A stretch of DNA of 64,000 bases from Simmondsia chinensis (taxonomy: Eukaryota; Streptophyta; Magnoliopsida; Caryophyllales; Simmondsiaceae). Position 1 is the first letter of the stretch; every line of letters starts with the position of its first letter. Positions 25,070 through 35,290 of this stretch are shown one piece after another. The notes under the pieces were generated by a model that was not told the DNA's origin, searched no databases, and saw only the letters and a list, made by a program, of their open reading frames with translations. Location: contig JAGTTD010000015.1 in NCBI GenBank assembly GCA_018398585.1, forward strand, positions 27,857,478-27,921,477, given 5' to 3'. Made by a program: the position numbers and the translations under genes.

Positions 25070-25750
25070 TGTCTATTACGGGAATGGTGCACCGCATTAA
25101 ATGAACCGTATAATAGCGTAAAATGCGTTGCATTAGGCGAAATATATATTATATCTATTACAAGGAAAAAGTATGCAGCAGGAAGTGAGAAGTATTATGT
25201 CAAGGAGTGTCTATTAAGGGGAATAGTGCACCACATTAGATCAATCGTATAACAAACCTATTGCGGGATAAAGATGCGCTGTATTAGGCAAAATGTAGAT
25301 TATAACTATTACGAGGAAAACGTATGCCGTTTTAGGTAAGAAGTTTCATGTCATTAGGGAGTGTCTATTATGAGAAATAGTGCGCCACATTAAATGAACT
25401 GTATAATAGCGTAAAATGCGTTGCATTAGGCGAAATATATATTATATCTATTACAAGGAAAAAGTATGCAGCACGAAGTGAGAAGTATTATGTCAAGGAG
25501 TGTCTATTAAGGGGAATAGTGCACCACATTAGATCAATCGTATAACAAACCCATTGCGGGATAAAGATGCACTGTATTAGGCAAAATGTAGATTATAACT
25601 ATTATGAGGAAAACGTATGCCGTTTTAGGTAAGAAGTTTCATGTCATTAGGGAGTGTCTATTATGAGAAATAGTGCGCCACATTAAATGAACCGTATAAT
25701 AGGTCTATTGCGGGGTAAAAATGCGTTGCGTTAGGCGAAATGTACATTAT
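25070..25750. repeat. 293-bp tandem repeat, about 2.3 copies
   Basis: The landmark TAATAG after AACCGTA/AACTGTA occurs at 25111, 25404 and 25697, exactly 293 bp apart. The copies differ by only a few bases, so this is a recent amplification of subterminal repeats. Confidence 0.88.
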
Positions 25751-26005
25751 ACCTATTACAAGGAAAAACTAAGCCGTATTGAGTGATGAGTATATTAAAC
25801 ATATTACGGGAAAAATATACGCTATGTTAGGTGGGGAGTATTTTAGACCTATTATGGGGAAAAAATATGTCGTATTAGATGAAACGTATGATAGACCTAT
25901 TGTGGGATAAAAATGCGTATATTAGGCGAAATGTACGTTATAACTATCGCGGGAAAAAACATGCCGCAGTAGGTGAGGAGTATATTAGGCCTATTATGGG
26001 AAATA

Positions 26006-26168
26006 CAACAACAACAACAACAACAATCTCAGTGCCTCCAAGGGCTCCCGCATGAGCAGGGTCTGGGGGGTAGATGTACGCAGCCTTCCCCCTCCAGGGG
26101 GCTACCCTGAAGGGAGGCTGTTTCCGAGGACCCCCAACCTGAAAAGATGGTCCGCAGCAATGAGCCAA
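26006..26168 (-). mobile_element. SINE copy 1, 5'-truncated, (TTG)n tail
   Basis: Read on the minus strand, it starts near CAGGTTGGGGGTCCTCGG, continues GGAAACAGCCTCCCTTCAGG, AAGGCTGCGTACATCTACC and CATGCGGGAGCCCTTGG, and ends in six or seven TTG repeats. A 14-15 bp target duplication (TATTATGGGAAATA at 25992, TATTATGGGGAAATA at 26169) flanks it. The 5S head of complete copies is missing. The body matches the plant Au/TS SINE 3' region. Confidence 0.9.
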
Positions 26169-26446
26169 TATTATGGGGAAATAATATGCCGTATTAGATG
26201 AAACCTAATGCGAATTTGGTGTTTAGGGTTTTTTCTCATTTATCCACAATCTCTGGCAGTTTCACTCTTTTTCTCACTCTCAGCATCTATCTCGCTGTTT
26301 CTCGCAGTTGGCTTTCTCCAGATGTTTCATTCACGCTCGTTCTCGGCTCTTTTCGCGCTGATTGTGTAAGGTTTCGCCCCAAATTGCCTTTAGTCGGCTT
26401 GCTTGAACCAAATGTTTTTTATTGTTTCAAATGTAGTCCTAAAGTT

Positions 26447-26590
26447 CTCTTAGGTTGGGGGTCCTCGGAAACAGCCTCTCTTCAGGTTGACACCCTGAAG
26501 GGGGAAGGCTGCATACATCTACCCCCCAGACCCCGCTTATGCAGGAACCCTTGAGGCACTGGGATTGTTGTTGTTGTTGTTGTTGTAGAC
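26447..26590 (+). mobile_element. SINE copy 2, 5'-truncated, (TTG)n tail
   Basis: Same family as copy 1, opposite orientation. It begins at GGTTGGGGGTCCTCGG and ends in TTG repeats. A perfect 14-bp duplication GTAGTCCTAAAGTT flanks it (26433-26446 and 26591-26604). Confidence 0.92.
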
Positions 26591-26604
26591 GTAGTCCTAA
26601 AGTT

Positions 26605-26795
26605 GGGGATCAAATTATTTTAATTAATAGTTTAAGGGTGTCTTTGATAAAATTAGAAGTTAGAGGAGGGGAAGTCACATTGATTTTGACCAATAGTTTA
26701 TGGGGCGTCTTTGATGAAATTGAAAGTTCGAGAGATCACTTTAATTCTAAGCAATAGTTAATTTGGAGAGTTTGTATGAATATTATCCTAAATAA
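26605..26795. mobile_element. One arm of the GGATAATATT fold-back family
   Basis: Units such as ATAGTTTATGGGGCGTCTTTGATG are repeated and the block ends ATATTATCC at about 26793. It matches the right arm of the fold-back element at 41721-42879. Only one arm remains. Confidence 0.6.
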
Positions 26796-27830
26796 TCTAA
26801 AGATAGAAAAGTTATAACCATCCTATTGAAGTCTCAAGTGTAATTATGTTCGGGCCAGTAAAATTCAATGCGATTCAATAACACGATATAAAGATAGAAT
26901 ATCTAGGTGGTTTTTCGAAACTATAAGTTCAGATTTTTTTTTCAATAACCCTTATGTGGAACTAATTTGGTTTTTTTCTTCCACAACAAATGCAATTTTT
27001 CATCAGCAATTATTTTTGAAAATACAAAAATCCTAATAGAGCCGATTTTACATACAAAATCCTACGAGATTAGTTTAGACCCATAATAATGTTATAACAT
27101 TAATGTGGCAATAATATGCCATTGTTTTCAAAATAGAAAAGATAACAGCATCATAAAGACTTCTATATTTTTCTCATTGTGTTAATACGATCATTTTACT
27201 TTTATTTTGTAATTGGTCTTTCAATAATTTAAATTGTTTCATTTTAGTCTTATAGAAGAATAAAGTCAGCAACATAATTTGTAACAGCCCTCTCCAGCAG
27301 AGGCAAGTGACCTAAGATAGACCTAACAGCAACCCAATTTTAACTCGTGTGATTGACCATTAAAAATCCCATTCCCGATCAATCTTACTCCAGCATTAAG
27401 TTAACATAAATAACATATTAGTAACCCAAGGTTTGAACTATTTATTTGTAGTTCATAAGCTTTATGAAATAAGTTCTGAGTCCAAAAGTTATACGTATTA
27501 ATAAAGTAGTCCAGATAACAATGTAAAATGGTTTAAAACTTGCCATTGTTTATCCCTAACCTCGTAATTTGATCAGTATTCCCCTTATCCTACATATAAA
27601 CTGCAATGTTGTAACATTTTTAATATAAAAGAGTTGGATGAAAGGTCTATTTTATACCCATACAGCAATTTGGATTATTTAAATAAATACTTGGAACTTT
27701 TAGACTAAAAAATTTTCTTACAAAATTTCTAGACCAAAATATTCATATACAAATTTTAATGTACTAATATGTAACTTAACTTAAATCAATACAATGTAAA
27801 CTATAGATTAAATTGGCATAATAAAAAGTA

Positions 27831-28064
27831 AAGGAACATGCCCAGTACCTCAAGGGCTCCCGCCTACGCAGGGGGTTTTGGGGGAGCGGATGTACGTAGC
27901 CTTCCCCCTTCAGGGTGTTAACCTGAAGAGATGATGTTTCCCAGTGCCCCCAACCTGAGGGTGAGGACTTCCCTGGAGGTCACCCATCCTGGTACTACTC
28001 TCGCCCAAGCACACTTAACTTCGGAGTTCTAATGGGATCCGGCGACGGCGTGTTGGTGCCCTCT
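27831..28064 (-). mobile_element. SINE copy 3, complete, with 5S rRNA-derived head
   Basis: A perfect 18-bp duplication (TTGGCATAATAAAAAGTA at 27813-27830 and 28065-28082) brackets a 234-bp insertion. On the minus strand the first 107 bases resemble plant 5S rRNA: CCGGATCCCATTAGAACTCC, AAGTTAAGTGTGCTTGGGC (box A), GAGAGTAGTACCAGGATGG and GTGACCTCC (intermediate element and box C), then GAAGTCCTC. The rest is the Au/TS-like body, ending at GAGGTACTGGG with a reduced tail. It lies about 140 bp before the LTP pseudogene of unit 3 and is absent from unit 2. Confidence 0.93.
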
Positions 28065-28130
28065 TTGGCATAATAAAAAGTACAAATATTAAATTAATAC
28101 GAAATATAAAATAAAGGTAACCCTAATGTC

Positions 28131-28138
28131 TATATAAA
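28131..28138 (+). promoter_or_regulatory. Relict TATA box of LTP copy 3
   Basis: TATATAAA lies 72 bp before the pseudogene start, matching the TATA of the intact gene. Confidence 0.5.
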
Positions 28139-28286
28139 GTACAATACAATCGCAGCTTTCTCACACAAACTTGAAAGAGTGATACAAATCAAAACTAAAC
28201 ACAATGGAGATGAAGCGAACAAGTGTTATAGTGCTTCTCGTAGTTGTAATGACATAAAAGTAGTAACATCGCCAAATCCATCCTGA

Positions 28287-28339
28287 CTAACTTTGGAGTT
28301 CTAATGAGATCTGGTACATTAGTACCTGGTAAATGATCC
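28287..28339 (-). repeat. 5S rRNA-like fragment inside the LTP pseudogene
   Basis: On the minus strand this reads as the first ~50 bases of plant 5S rRNA: GGATCATTTACCAG, TACTAATGTACCAGATCTCA and TTAGAACTCCAAAGTTAG. It keeps the 5' end better than the nearby SINE heads. It has no SINE body and replaces about 35 bp of expected LTP sequence. Confidence 0.8.
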
Positions 28340-28385
28340 TTTCTACAGGTGATTTGAAATGCCATGTCGATGATGTGGCAGTCGG

Positions 28386-28678
28386 TGTCAAGGAACCATC
28401 TCACCCAAAAACTTAAGCTGATTAATGAAGGCCCAGGAATAGTTTTATACTCTAACATGCTTCCTCACGAAAATGCCAATTGAGCTTGAAGCGTGGATAG
28501 TGCAAGGGTCCACCTCATACCTTGTGCTTAAATTATTTTAACACTGAAAGTGGAGGCTGTTAAAATTCGAACTCGCGACCTCTTGGTCAACAAGGCTCTG
28601 ATACCATATCAAGGAACGATCTCAACCAAAAGCTTAAGCTGATGGGTGAAGACCCAGGAATAATTTTATACTCTAACA
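28386..28678 (-). mobile_element. 293-bp TRIM/SMART-like miniature LTR element 1
   Basis: Two 72-bp LTRs (28386-28457 and 28607-28678) run TGTCAAGGAAC/TATCAAGGAAC to CTCTAACA. On the minus strand an initiator tRNA-Met primer site TGGTATCAGAGCC (28594-28606) directly follows the right LTR. The 149-bp interior has no coding capacity. Flanks GTCGG and GTTGG are a 5-bp target duplication with one transition. It interrupts the LTP exon. Confidence 0.93.
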
Positions 28679-28955
28679 GTTGGGCCGGCTTGGGATTAAT
28701 CCGGGTATGACCCTCGGTAATATTTGTATCAGCCTTTGTGTTACTTTGTTGACCTCTCCTATTTTGCCTTCATTTGGCATTGATCCTCACCTTGTCGTGC
28801 GACAACTTCCTACGTGTGGGTTCATACTTCCTCCTGAGAGTGCCAACGTATTTGATTTTGTCCATCTTTGTTTTTCCATTTTGTACTTTTGATCTTAATT
28901 CGACTGAATAAAAAACGATTTTTTTCTTATTTTGATATTTTTAAGGATTAGACAT

Positions 28956-29740
28956 GTAAGAATTGTTTGGCATTACTGTAAAAAAAAACTACTTTTTCAG
29001 AAGCACATTTTATGGAAGAACTTTTGTGAAAAGTGTTGTTTCAAAGAAGCAGTTTATGCTTTGCATAGTCTGTACAGAAGCACTTATGGCATTACTGTTA
29101 ATATTTGGCCAATATTTAACAAAAGTGATTTTTCTATTAAATTATCAAACAGGACATTAACAAAAGTCTTTTGTAAATGAAAAAATTACCCAAAAATCAT
29201 TCCAAATACTTAATATATATTCTAAATATTTTTTAAAAATTTCATAATTTGAAATATATTCTAAATATATTAAATATTAAATAAATATTTTTAAAATATT
29301 TTTCAGTATTTTGAAAATATTTTGTCATATTTTAAAAATGTGTTAATATATTTGAATTTTTCTAAAAAATTTAAAATATTTTCAATACTCAAACATTTTT
29401 AAATATACTAAATATCAAAATTTGCTTATATATTTAATTTTATTTTTGTTATATAAAATATTTTTAAATTTATAACTTTTTTAGATATATAAATATTTTT
29501 GAAACACATTATCATGTTTAAAAAATATATTACCAAACCTCATGATATATTTAGATAAAAAAAAAAAACCTCATGATATATAAACTAATTTTTTTATTTG
29601 TTTAATTTTTTGTTCTGCATCTACTTAAAAGGAGAAGTATCAAATTGCAGTTTCTCCTTTAAAGCTGGAAAACAGGTTTTACTTCGAATAGAAAGTGCCT
29701 TTTCACTTTGGCCATACACTTCAGAAAACTTGGATTGAAA
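28956..29740. other. A+T-rich insert-like segment, no gene
   Basis: The LTP 3' flank shared with units 1 and 2 stops at about 28956. What follows (TTTGGCATTACTGT, then AGAAGCAC-type wording and long ATATTT-rich runs to about 29640) resembles hAT-type MITEs, but the ends are not resolved. Short reading frames here are not convincing. Confidence 0.4.
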
Positions 29741-30319
29741 AACCATACATCATCGTTTATTCTAGTTAGGAGACTCTAATACAACGCCAGAAAAAGGTGG
29801 ATTGAAAAATTACATATTAGTACCCAAGATTTAAATTGCATAATACTACCTGAGATTTATTTATTAATTTTTTAGTCCACAAATTTTTTAAAATAATTTT
29901 TAATCCAAAAATTTTTTTATATCTAATAAATTATTCCAGACTGTATTTTCTAGTTCACAATCTTTTGGATCAAAAAATATAATACACAATCTTTCTAGAA
30001 TACTAACATATAATTTACCAAAAAAAAGTAAACTCTAATATGGCACATTGTGTTGCTATAATAGGTCAACAGTGATATTCAAAAGTCGACTCTAATACGG
30101 TGAGTTCTGGTGCTATATTAGATTATATATAAAATAAAAAAAAAGTTAACTAATATAACGAACTTTATTGTCATAATAGAGAACTAATACGGTGAGTTTT
30201 GATGCCGTATTAGACATCAGCTAATACAACGCACTTCCTCATCGAAATAGGCTATCTGTAAGTGATGTATCAACTACACCTAATAGGGCGCATTTATGCG
30301 CCGTATTAGAGCATTTAAC

Positions 30320-30650
30320 TTTGGCACTATACGAATGGGATCTAATACGGCACGCTTTTATGCCGGACTAGTCACCCTAGAAATTGAGGTATGAATGGAA
30401 TCTAATACGACGTGTTTTTCTACCGCAACAAGCACTACAGAAGTTGAGGTATGAATGAGATCTAATATGGCATGTTTTTGTGCCACAATAGACAGTATAG
30501 AAGTTGAGGTATAAATGAGATCTAATATCGCATGTTTTTGTGCCACAATAGACACTATAGAAGTTGAGATATGAATGGGATCTAATACGACGCGTTTTTG
30601 TGTTACAATAGGCACTGTAGAAGTTGGCGCAGGAAGGTGACCTAATACAA
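30320..30650. repeat. Tandem repeats of about 60 bp (subterminal)
   Basis: Five units of the form TCTAATACGACG-TTTTTGTGCC-ACAATAGACACTATAGAAG-TTGAGGTATGAATG follow each other. Related units recur at 34255-34490 near the right end, so the two ends share the repeat. Confidence 0.8.
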
Positions 30651-30661
30651 CACGTTTGCTC

Positions 30662-32268
30662 GCCCTTTTTTTTTTTTTTTGATAAATTGCGACATAGTCG
30701 CTACACAAGCCGGCCACTCGCTAGGCGAGGCCTAAGGCCGACCGCAACAACACGGGGACCAAAAACAGCTAACATAAAACAAGAAAACAGGATCACAACG
30801 CTCTCCTCAAAACACGACACAGCAACCACCGAGCACAGGTCCAGAAAAAAGACGAGGACAAGAAACAATAGTGCGCACGGAACCATCACACACAGAGATC
30901 TTAGTTGGAGAAGAACCAGAAGGCCAGCACAAGAACTAGGAATGGGACTGAAGCCACAACCCAACACCCAACTGATATCATTAGGCAAGAATGTCTGCCA
31001 CCATAGCCAGGTCGAAACCATCAAAATTGAAACCCACCTTTTCTCCTATCTCTATTACCCGCTCCACTTTCGGGATCCTCTCATCATACTCTTCTTCCGT
31101 GATCTTCTGGCTTCGATTTCCCCATAACGTTTTTTCCTCTTTCCGGCTGTCTTAGATGATTTTTCAATATTATTTTTAGGAGACATATCCTTCAGGAAGT
31201 TTTGCAACTCCGGCTTCTCTCGTTCCTTTATCTTGCGCTTGATTGCTTTTCTCTCTCTTTTTCCTGTGTGGAATTTTTCCTTTTTCCTGCAGCCCTTGCA
31301 AGGCCCTTCCATGGATGGTGTTGACACTTGCTGACTCTGCGGCAAACTATTCTCAGCTTGAGAGTTACCGATTGCTGCTATGGGCTCAAATCCTGGAGGG
31401 AATTAAAGCCCGGATGTTGTTGACTCATTATCACTGTTACTTCCCTAAGTATCGGTATCAGGTGTGGTTATCTAAGCATGGTGTTGATTAGCTGGAGCTT
31501 CATTATTCTCAACCCATGGCAATAGTCAGGGAGGTTGTACCACCTGCTGCAAAGCATAAGGCACAGCATTCAGGATCGATTGGTGCAGGGCCCATCTCCC
31601 AATGATTTAGCCGTTAAGGTAGAGGGAAACATGTCCAGACGGCTGCCAAGCAATTCCCACCCCTTCATTTGCCAACCGCAGGGCAGGCTTTTTAATGTCC
31701 TCACTAATAATCGAGCGTTCTGGCTCCAGATGCATAGAAGGTTGAACTTGTGGAGAATGTCTTGCCAGGGTCGTGCATTCATTTCCTTGGGGGGAATATG
31801 ATGGAAAATAGGTCTGCTCCCTATCCAATCTAGCAGATGCGGCTCTGGACACAATGCTGGCAGAGTAGTCTAGTATCAATACAGAGTTTCCTTCTTTAAC
31901 GAAGATCAAACGGGTTCCTCACTGTGGTGAACCTGGACCATCTGATGGATACATGTTGTGTGGCAAGTGTCAATCGAAATCCCTGCAACGTCAACGCACC
32001 TCATAGTGGATGCTCTGGAATCCACCCTAACGAAATTTCCCCAGATTTTGACTAAATCGGCAAAGCATTCATTTGACCAACACTAGACCGGCAATCCATG
32101 GATTTCGAGCCAAAACCCTTCTGTTAAGGGATCCAAGCGTCCCTCCATAGTCCTTATATACTTCTCCGAACATTCGTAGGAGAATCTCCTTACGGGGGCT
32201 GAGGTAGGCATCCATAGTGTGAATCGAATCACAAACCAAAATAAAGGAGTTGTTACTTAAGCCTTTAG
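30662..32268 (-). mobile_element. LINE insertion, 1.6 kb, with 12-bp target duplication
   Basis: ACACGTTTGCTC occurs at 30650-30661 and 32269-32280. Inside, a poly(T) at 30666-30680 followed by GATAAATTGCGACATAGTCG is a reversed LINE 3' end. It is inserted within the CACTA-like block. Coding sequence near the right end resembles LINE ORF1 and no RT is present, so it is internally deleted. Confidence 0.88.
31055..32268 (-). pseudogene. LINE ORF1 remnant (gag-like)
   Basis: Minus-strand fragments include LTEGFWLEIHGLPV (about 32080-32125) and IDTCHTTYMYP-type wording further on. These resemble the DUF4283/CCHC-type ORF1 proteins of plant L1 LINEs, thought to bind RNA. A separate Lys-rich frame (31055-31345: KRERKAIKRKIKEREKPEL) may be the ORF1 tail. 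Frameshifts and stops separate the parts. No endonuclease or RT is found before the 3' end, implying an internal deletion or a template switch. The ORF1 identity is moderately sure. Confidence 0.6.
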
Positions 32269-32829
32269 ACACGTTTGCTCACCGTATTAGGTCTTATATG
32301 TACATCACCTATTATGGTGTGTTCTTTACTGCAATAAGCTCACACTAATATTGTGCTCTTACGTGTTGTATTTGAATTCACCATATTTTCTTCTATAATA
32401 GGCAGGCAAAGCACCACAATATCTATTGTGCCACAATTTCGCCATATTAGGTGAGCCATATTAGATCCAAATGCCAGGGATAGTTGAGACGCTGAGATGC
32501 AGGGATAGTGAGAAGTGCCAAATGCCAGCCCGTTACATATTATTGAGTGCTCAAAGCTGTAAAATTTAGTTATGGTTTTGAGATCCAGAGATATAATTTA
32601 ATAGTGCTCTTATAAGCAGATTATTTGCTTTGATACTTGAAGTTTTGACATGGTGATTGGATTCTTAGAGATTAAGGGCTTTGTTTGAAATCGTTTGATA
32701 TTTACAATTCTTAGTTTGTAAAAATTAAAAAGCAAATTATAGGACGCCAATTATTTAAGGATAGTTAACGCCCTTTGCGAAATTTGAGTAGAAGTTTGTG
32801 ATGCTATTGAAGTACAAGGAACATAATCA

Positions 32830-33340
32830 ATAAGCCCAGTATGATGATTTGAAGCTAAAATTAGATAATAATCACGATTTAAAGCCAAAAAATACATAAT
32901 TAGCACATTGCAAAGCTGTTAACCTAAAATCATAGAATATTCACTATTCAAGGCACAAGGAACGTACAAAATAAACGCATGATGATGATTTCAAGCTGAA
33001 ATTAGAGAATAATCACGTTTTAGGTACCAAACAACATGCATAATCAGCGCGTAGCAAAGATTTTAAGCTCAAATGAGACAACAATCACTATCTAGGGCAA
33101 ATAACATACACAATCAACACAATATAGTAATTTTCAACATGGCAATAGAGGCTACTCACCATTTAGGGCCAAAAACATACACAATCAACATAATACAATG
33201 ATTTTAAGCTCAAATGAGACAAGAATCACAACATAGGGCAAAAAGCATACACAATCAACACAATAAAATGATTTTCAACCTAACATTAGAGATTAATCAC
33301 CATTTAGGGCAAAAACATACACAATCAACATTTACAGTTT
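32830..33340. repeat. Minisatellite, about 70-bp period
   Basis: The landmark CATACACAATCAACA occurs near 33104, 33175, 33245 and 33315 (steps 71, 70, 70). Degenerate units containing TGATGATTT-AAGCT and AATAATCAC extend left to about 32830. Confidence 0.8.
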
Positions 33341-34729
33341 AAAATTAGGGCAAGAAAACATGATCACCTCCAGTGCTAAAGTCGAAGTACGTTCTAAGGT
33401 TAGACAATGAACATTTTCACTGAATTTAAGCTATAGTAAGAAAAGGAAATCAAAGAATGAGCGAAGATGTCACTATTCGAGCGAAAAGTGAAGAGCAAGT
33501 GAACTGACATTGCCTGAAAATGAGCAAAGAACCTGAGTGTGCTTGCTTGAAAACGAACCCTAAGAGCAAATGAGAGAGAAACCTGAGCGAGAGCAGAGAG
33601 CGAAGAGCAGGAGAGAGAAATGAGATTTTTAAGATGACCTAATACAGCGAGATACAACGGCGTATTATAGATGAACTAATACAACAGGCAATTTTGCCGC
33701 ATTAAAGAATATGTAAATATTATAGTAAAATTATTATCTAAATACCCTGACATTTTAATACATATAATAGGGTACTCTATAGCGGAATTTGATGAAATTT
33801 TATAAGAATTTCATCAGTTTTATACAAAAAACATTGATATACTAAATAAATACGATAATCTATATAGCTATTTGTCATTTTCACATTCTTCTGCGAAAAA
33901 TATCAAATTCTATTGAACACACTTATATATTATTGAAATCGTGCCAAAAGTTCAGGGCAATTAGTGATGAAATGTCTAAAATTCAGGGTTTTAATATATA
34001 AGTCATGCTCACTAAGATGATTTGGTAATACCCATATAGCACTTAATATGGCATGTATAGCCGCTGTATTAGGCAATGGCCATACATCACCTAATACGGT
34101 GGTTGTGCTTGCCACATTAGGTGATACCCATACCTCCCCTAATACGGCGCCTTTAGTCGCCGCAAAAGTCATACTATTGCAACACCTCCTTCCGCCATAT
34201 TATTCTACACTAATACATCGCTTTAAAGCACCGTATTTGAATTTCTTAATTTATGGCGCATTTTCATGCTACAATAGAAATTATATAAATTAAGGTTTGT
34301 ATAGGACTTAATATGACGCATTTTTTTGCCGCAATAGGCACCGTAGATATTGAGATATGATTGGGACCGAATGCGGCGCGTTTGTATGCCACAATAGGCA
34401 CTATAGAGGTTAAGTAATGAATGAGATTTAGTATGGCACATTTGTGTGCTGCAATAGATATTGTTGAAGTAGGCGCATGAATGTGATCTAATGCGGCGAC
34501 TTTGCTTGTCATATTAGGTGATGCCTATACATCACCTAATACGACGGGTTTGTGCGCTGCAATAAGGTAATCTAATGCAACGCATAAACGCGTTGTATTA
34601 GGTTAACTAATACAGCACTTTTTACATGTATTTGATGTCGCTGCAACTTCTTCATTTTCTTGTAGTGCCATTTATTGCAATTTCATGAGTAGGGCCTAAG
34701 GCCCAGACAATTCGAATCTTGTTTGAATG

Positions 34730-35290
34730 TAAGGCAATTGAGTAGGGTCGGATCGGGTTAATTTCACGTCGAGTCTACCTCGGGTCGGGTCAAAATCGAG
34801 TTGCGTCAAGCATGGATCGGGTCATCCTCATGTCGGGCCAGTTTCAGGTTGGGTCGACATCTGGTCCGGTTAACCTCAGATCGGGTAAATCTCGGGTTGG
34901 GTGAGATTTCAGGTTGATCCATCAGGTTATTTTGATAATATATTCATTTCTACCTCGAATATTATAATGAAAACTACAAAATAAATGACTATAGTTAGCT
35001 TATTATTTATATTCTATGATAAGTTAGATTTCTATTTTGGTCATTTTGGGTTATAGGAAAGGTCTGGTTTGGGTCTCAAGTCATCACGGGTCAGGTCTAA
35101 TTCGGGTCAGGTCAGTTGAGGTTATGCGTTAGCTCAGGTCGGGTCAAGTTAAGGTCCGGACAATTTCGGGTCGGCTCATTTTTGAGTTCGGGTCCCAATA
35201 AATTTTAAATTTTTCCCGTGAGGGTCATATGAGGTAGCGTGTCAAATGGGTTAGGTCATCGAGTCAAGTCACATTTTGTCTACTCTAATA
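34730..35290. repeat. GGGTCGGGTC-rich repeat region
   Basis: Many short GGTCGGGTC, GGTCAGGTC and TCGGGTTGGGT units are scattered on the plus strand. No open frame of interest. A similar, inverted pattern lies in the hAT-like MITE at 61961, so this may be a related decayed element. Confidence 0.55.

Larger units (their letters stand above)
24870..26432 (+). mobile_element. CACTA-type subterminal repeat block, end missing
   Basis: Dozens of units around GCCGTATTAG / CTATTACGGGGAAAA fill 24870-26200. They are followed by a region with GTGTTTAGGGTTTT and C/T-rich Ser/Leu-like wording (26210-26400), like the leader next to the subterminal repeats of the CACTA copies at 33540 and 59580. The same subterminal motif occurs at 30030-30650 and 33640-34640, beside a CACTA terminus at 34667. 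No CACTA terminus is visible at the left of this block, so it is a truncated element. Confidence 0.65.
28210..28855 (+). pseudogene. DIR1-like LTP pseudogene, unit 3
   Basis: The start MKRTSVIVLLVVVMT matches the other copies, then a stop appears. The stretch with the first two cysteines is deleted; the Pro/Thr region follows directly. A 5S rRNA-like fragment occupies 28287-28339, then TTTCTACAGGTGATTTGAAATGCC restores LTP sequence. A 293-bp miniature LTR element (28386-28678) follows. The C-terminal third (CVTLLTSPILPSFGIDPH, then CGF) resumes at about 28735 and ends at the conserved stop 28853-28855. It cannot encode a working LTP. Confidence 0.88.
29750..34667 (-). mobile_element. Non-autonomous CACTA-like element (right end clear)
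   Basis: The right end, on the minus strand, reads CACTACAAGAAAATGAAG (34650-34667), a standard plant CACTA terminus. CTAATACGGCG-type subterminal repeats fill 33640-34640 and 29780-30650. A leader-like region (AACCCTAAGAGC ... GAGAGAAATGAG) lies at 33550-33640. No transposase is recognised; the interior holds a LINE and a 70-bp minisatellite. The left terminus is not resolved; CACTTCAGAAAACTTGG at 29717 is a weak candidate without a matching duplication. Confidence 0.65.

Noticed and set aside
27831..28064. A functional 5S rRNA gene
   Set aside because: The 5' third is altered and shortened, it stands alone, it is fused to a SINE body and is flanked by an 18-bp target duplication.
27831..28064. 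A Cassandra-type LTR element (which also carries 5S sequence)
   Set aside because: There is no LTR pair, no primer site and no TG...CA ends; long target duplications and the Au/TS-like tail fit a SINE.
30320..30650. Regular 60-bp repeats as a CRISPR array
   Set aside because: Units are contiguous and diverged throughout, without constant repeats separated by unique spacers, and lie in a plant CACTA-like element.
30701..31024. Hydrophobic 107-residue frame on the minus strand as a membrane protein gene
   Set aside because: It lies in the LINE 3' untranslated region, with sequence repeated in other LINE ends.
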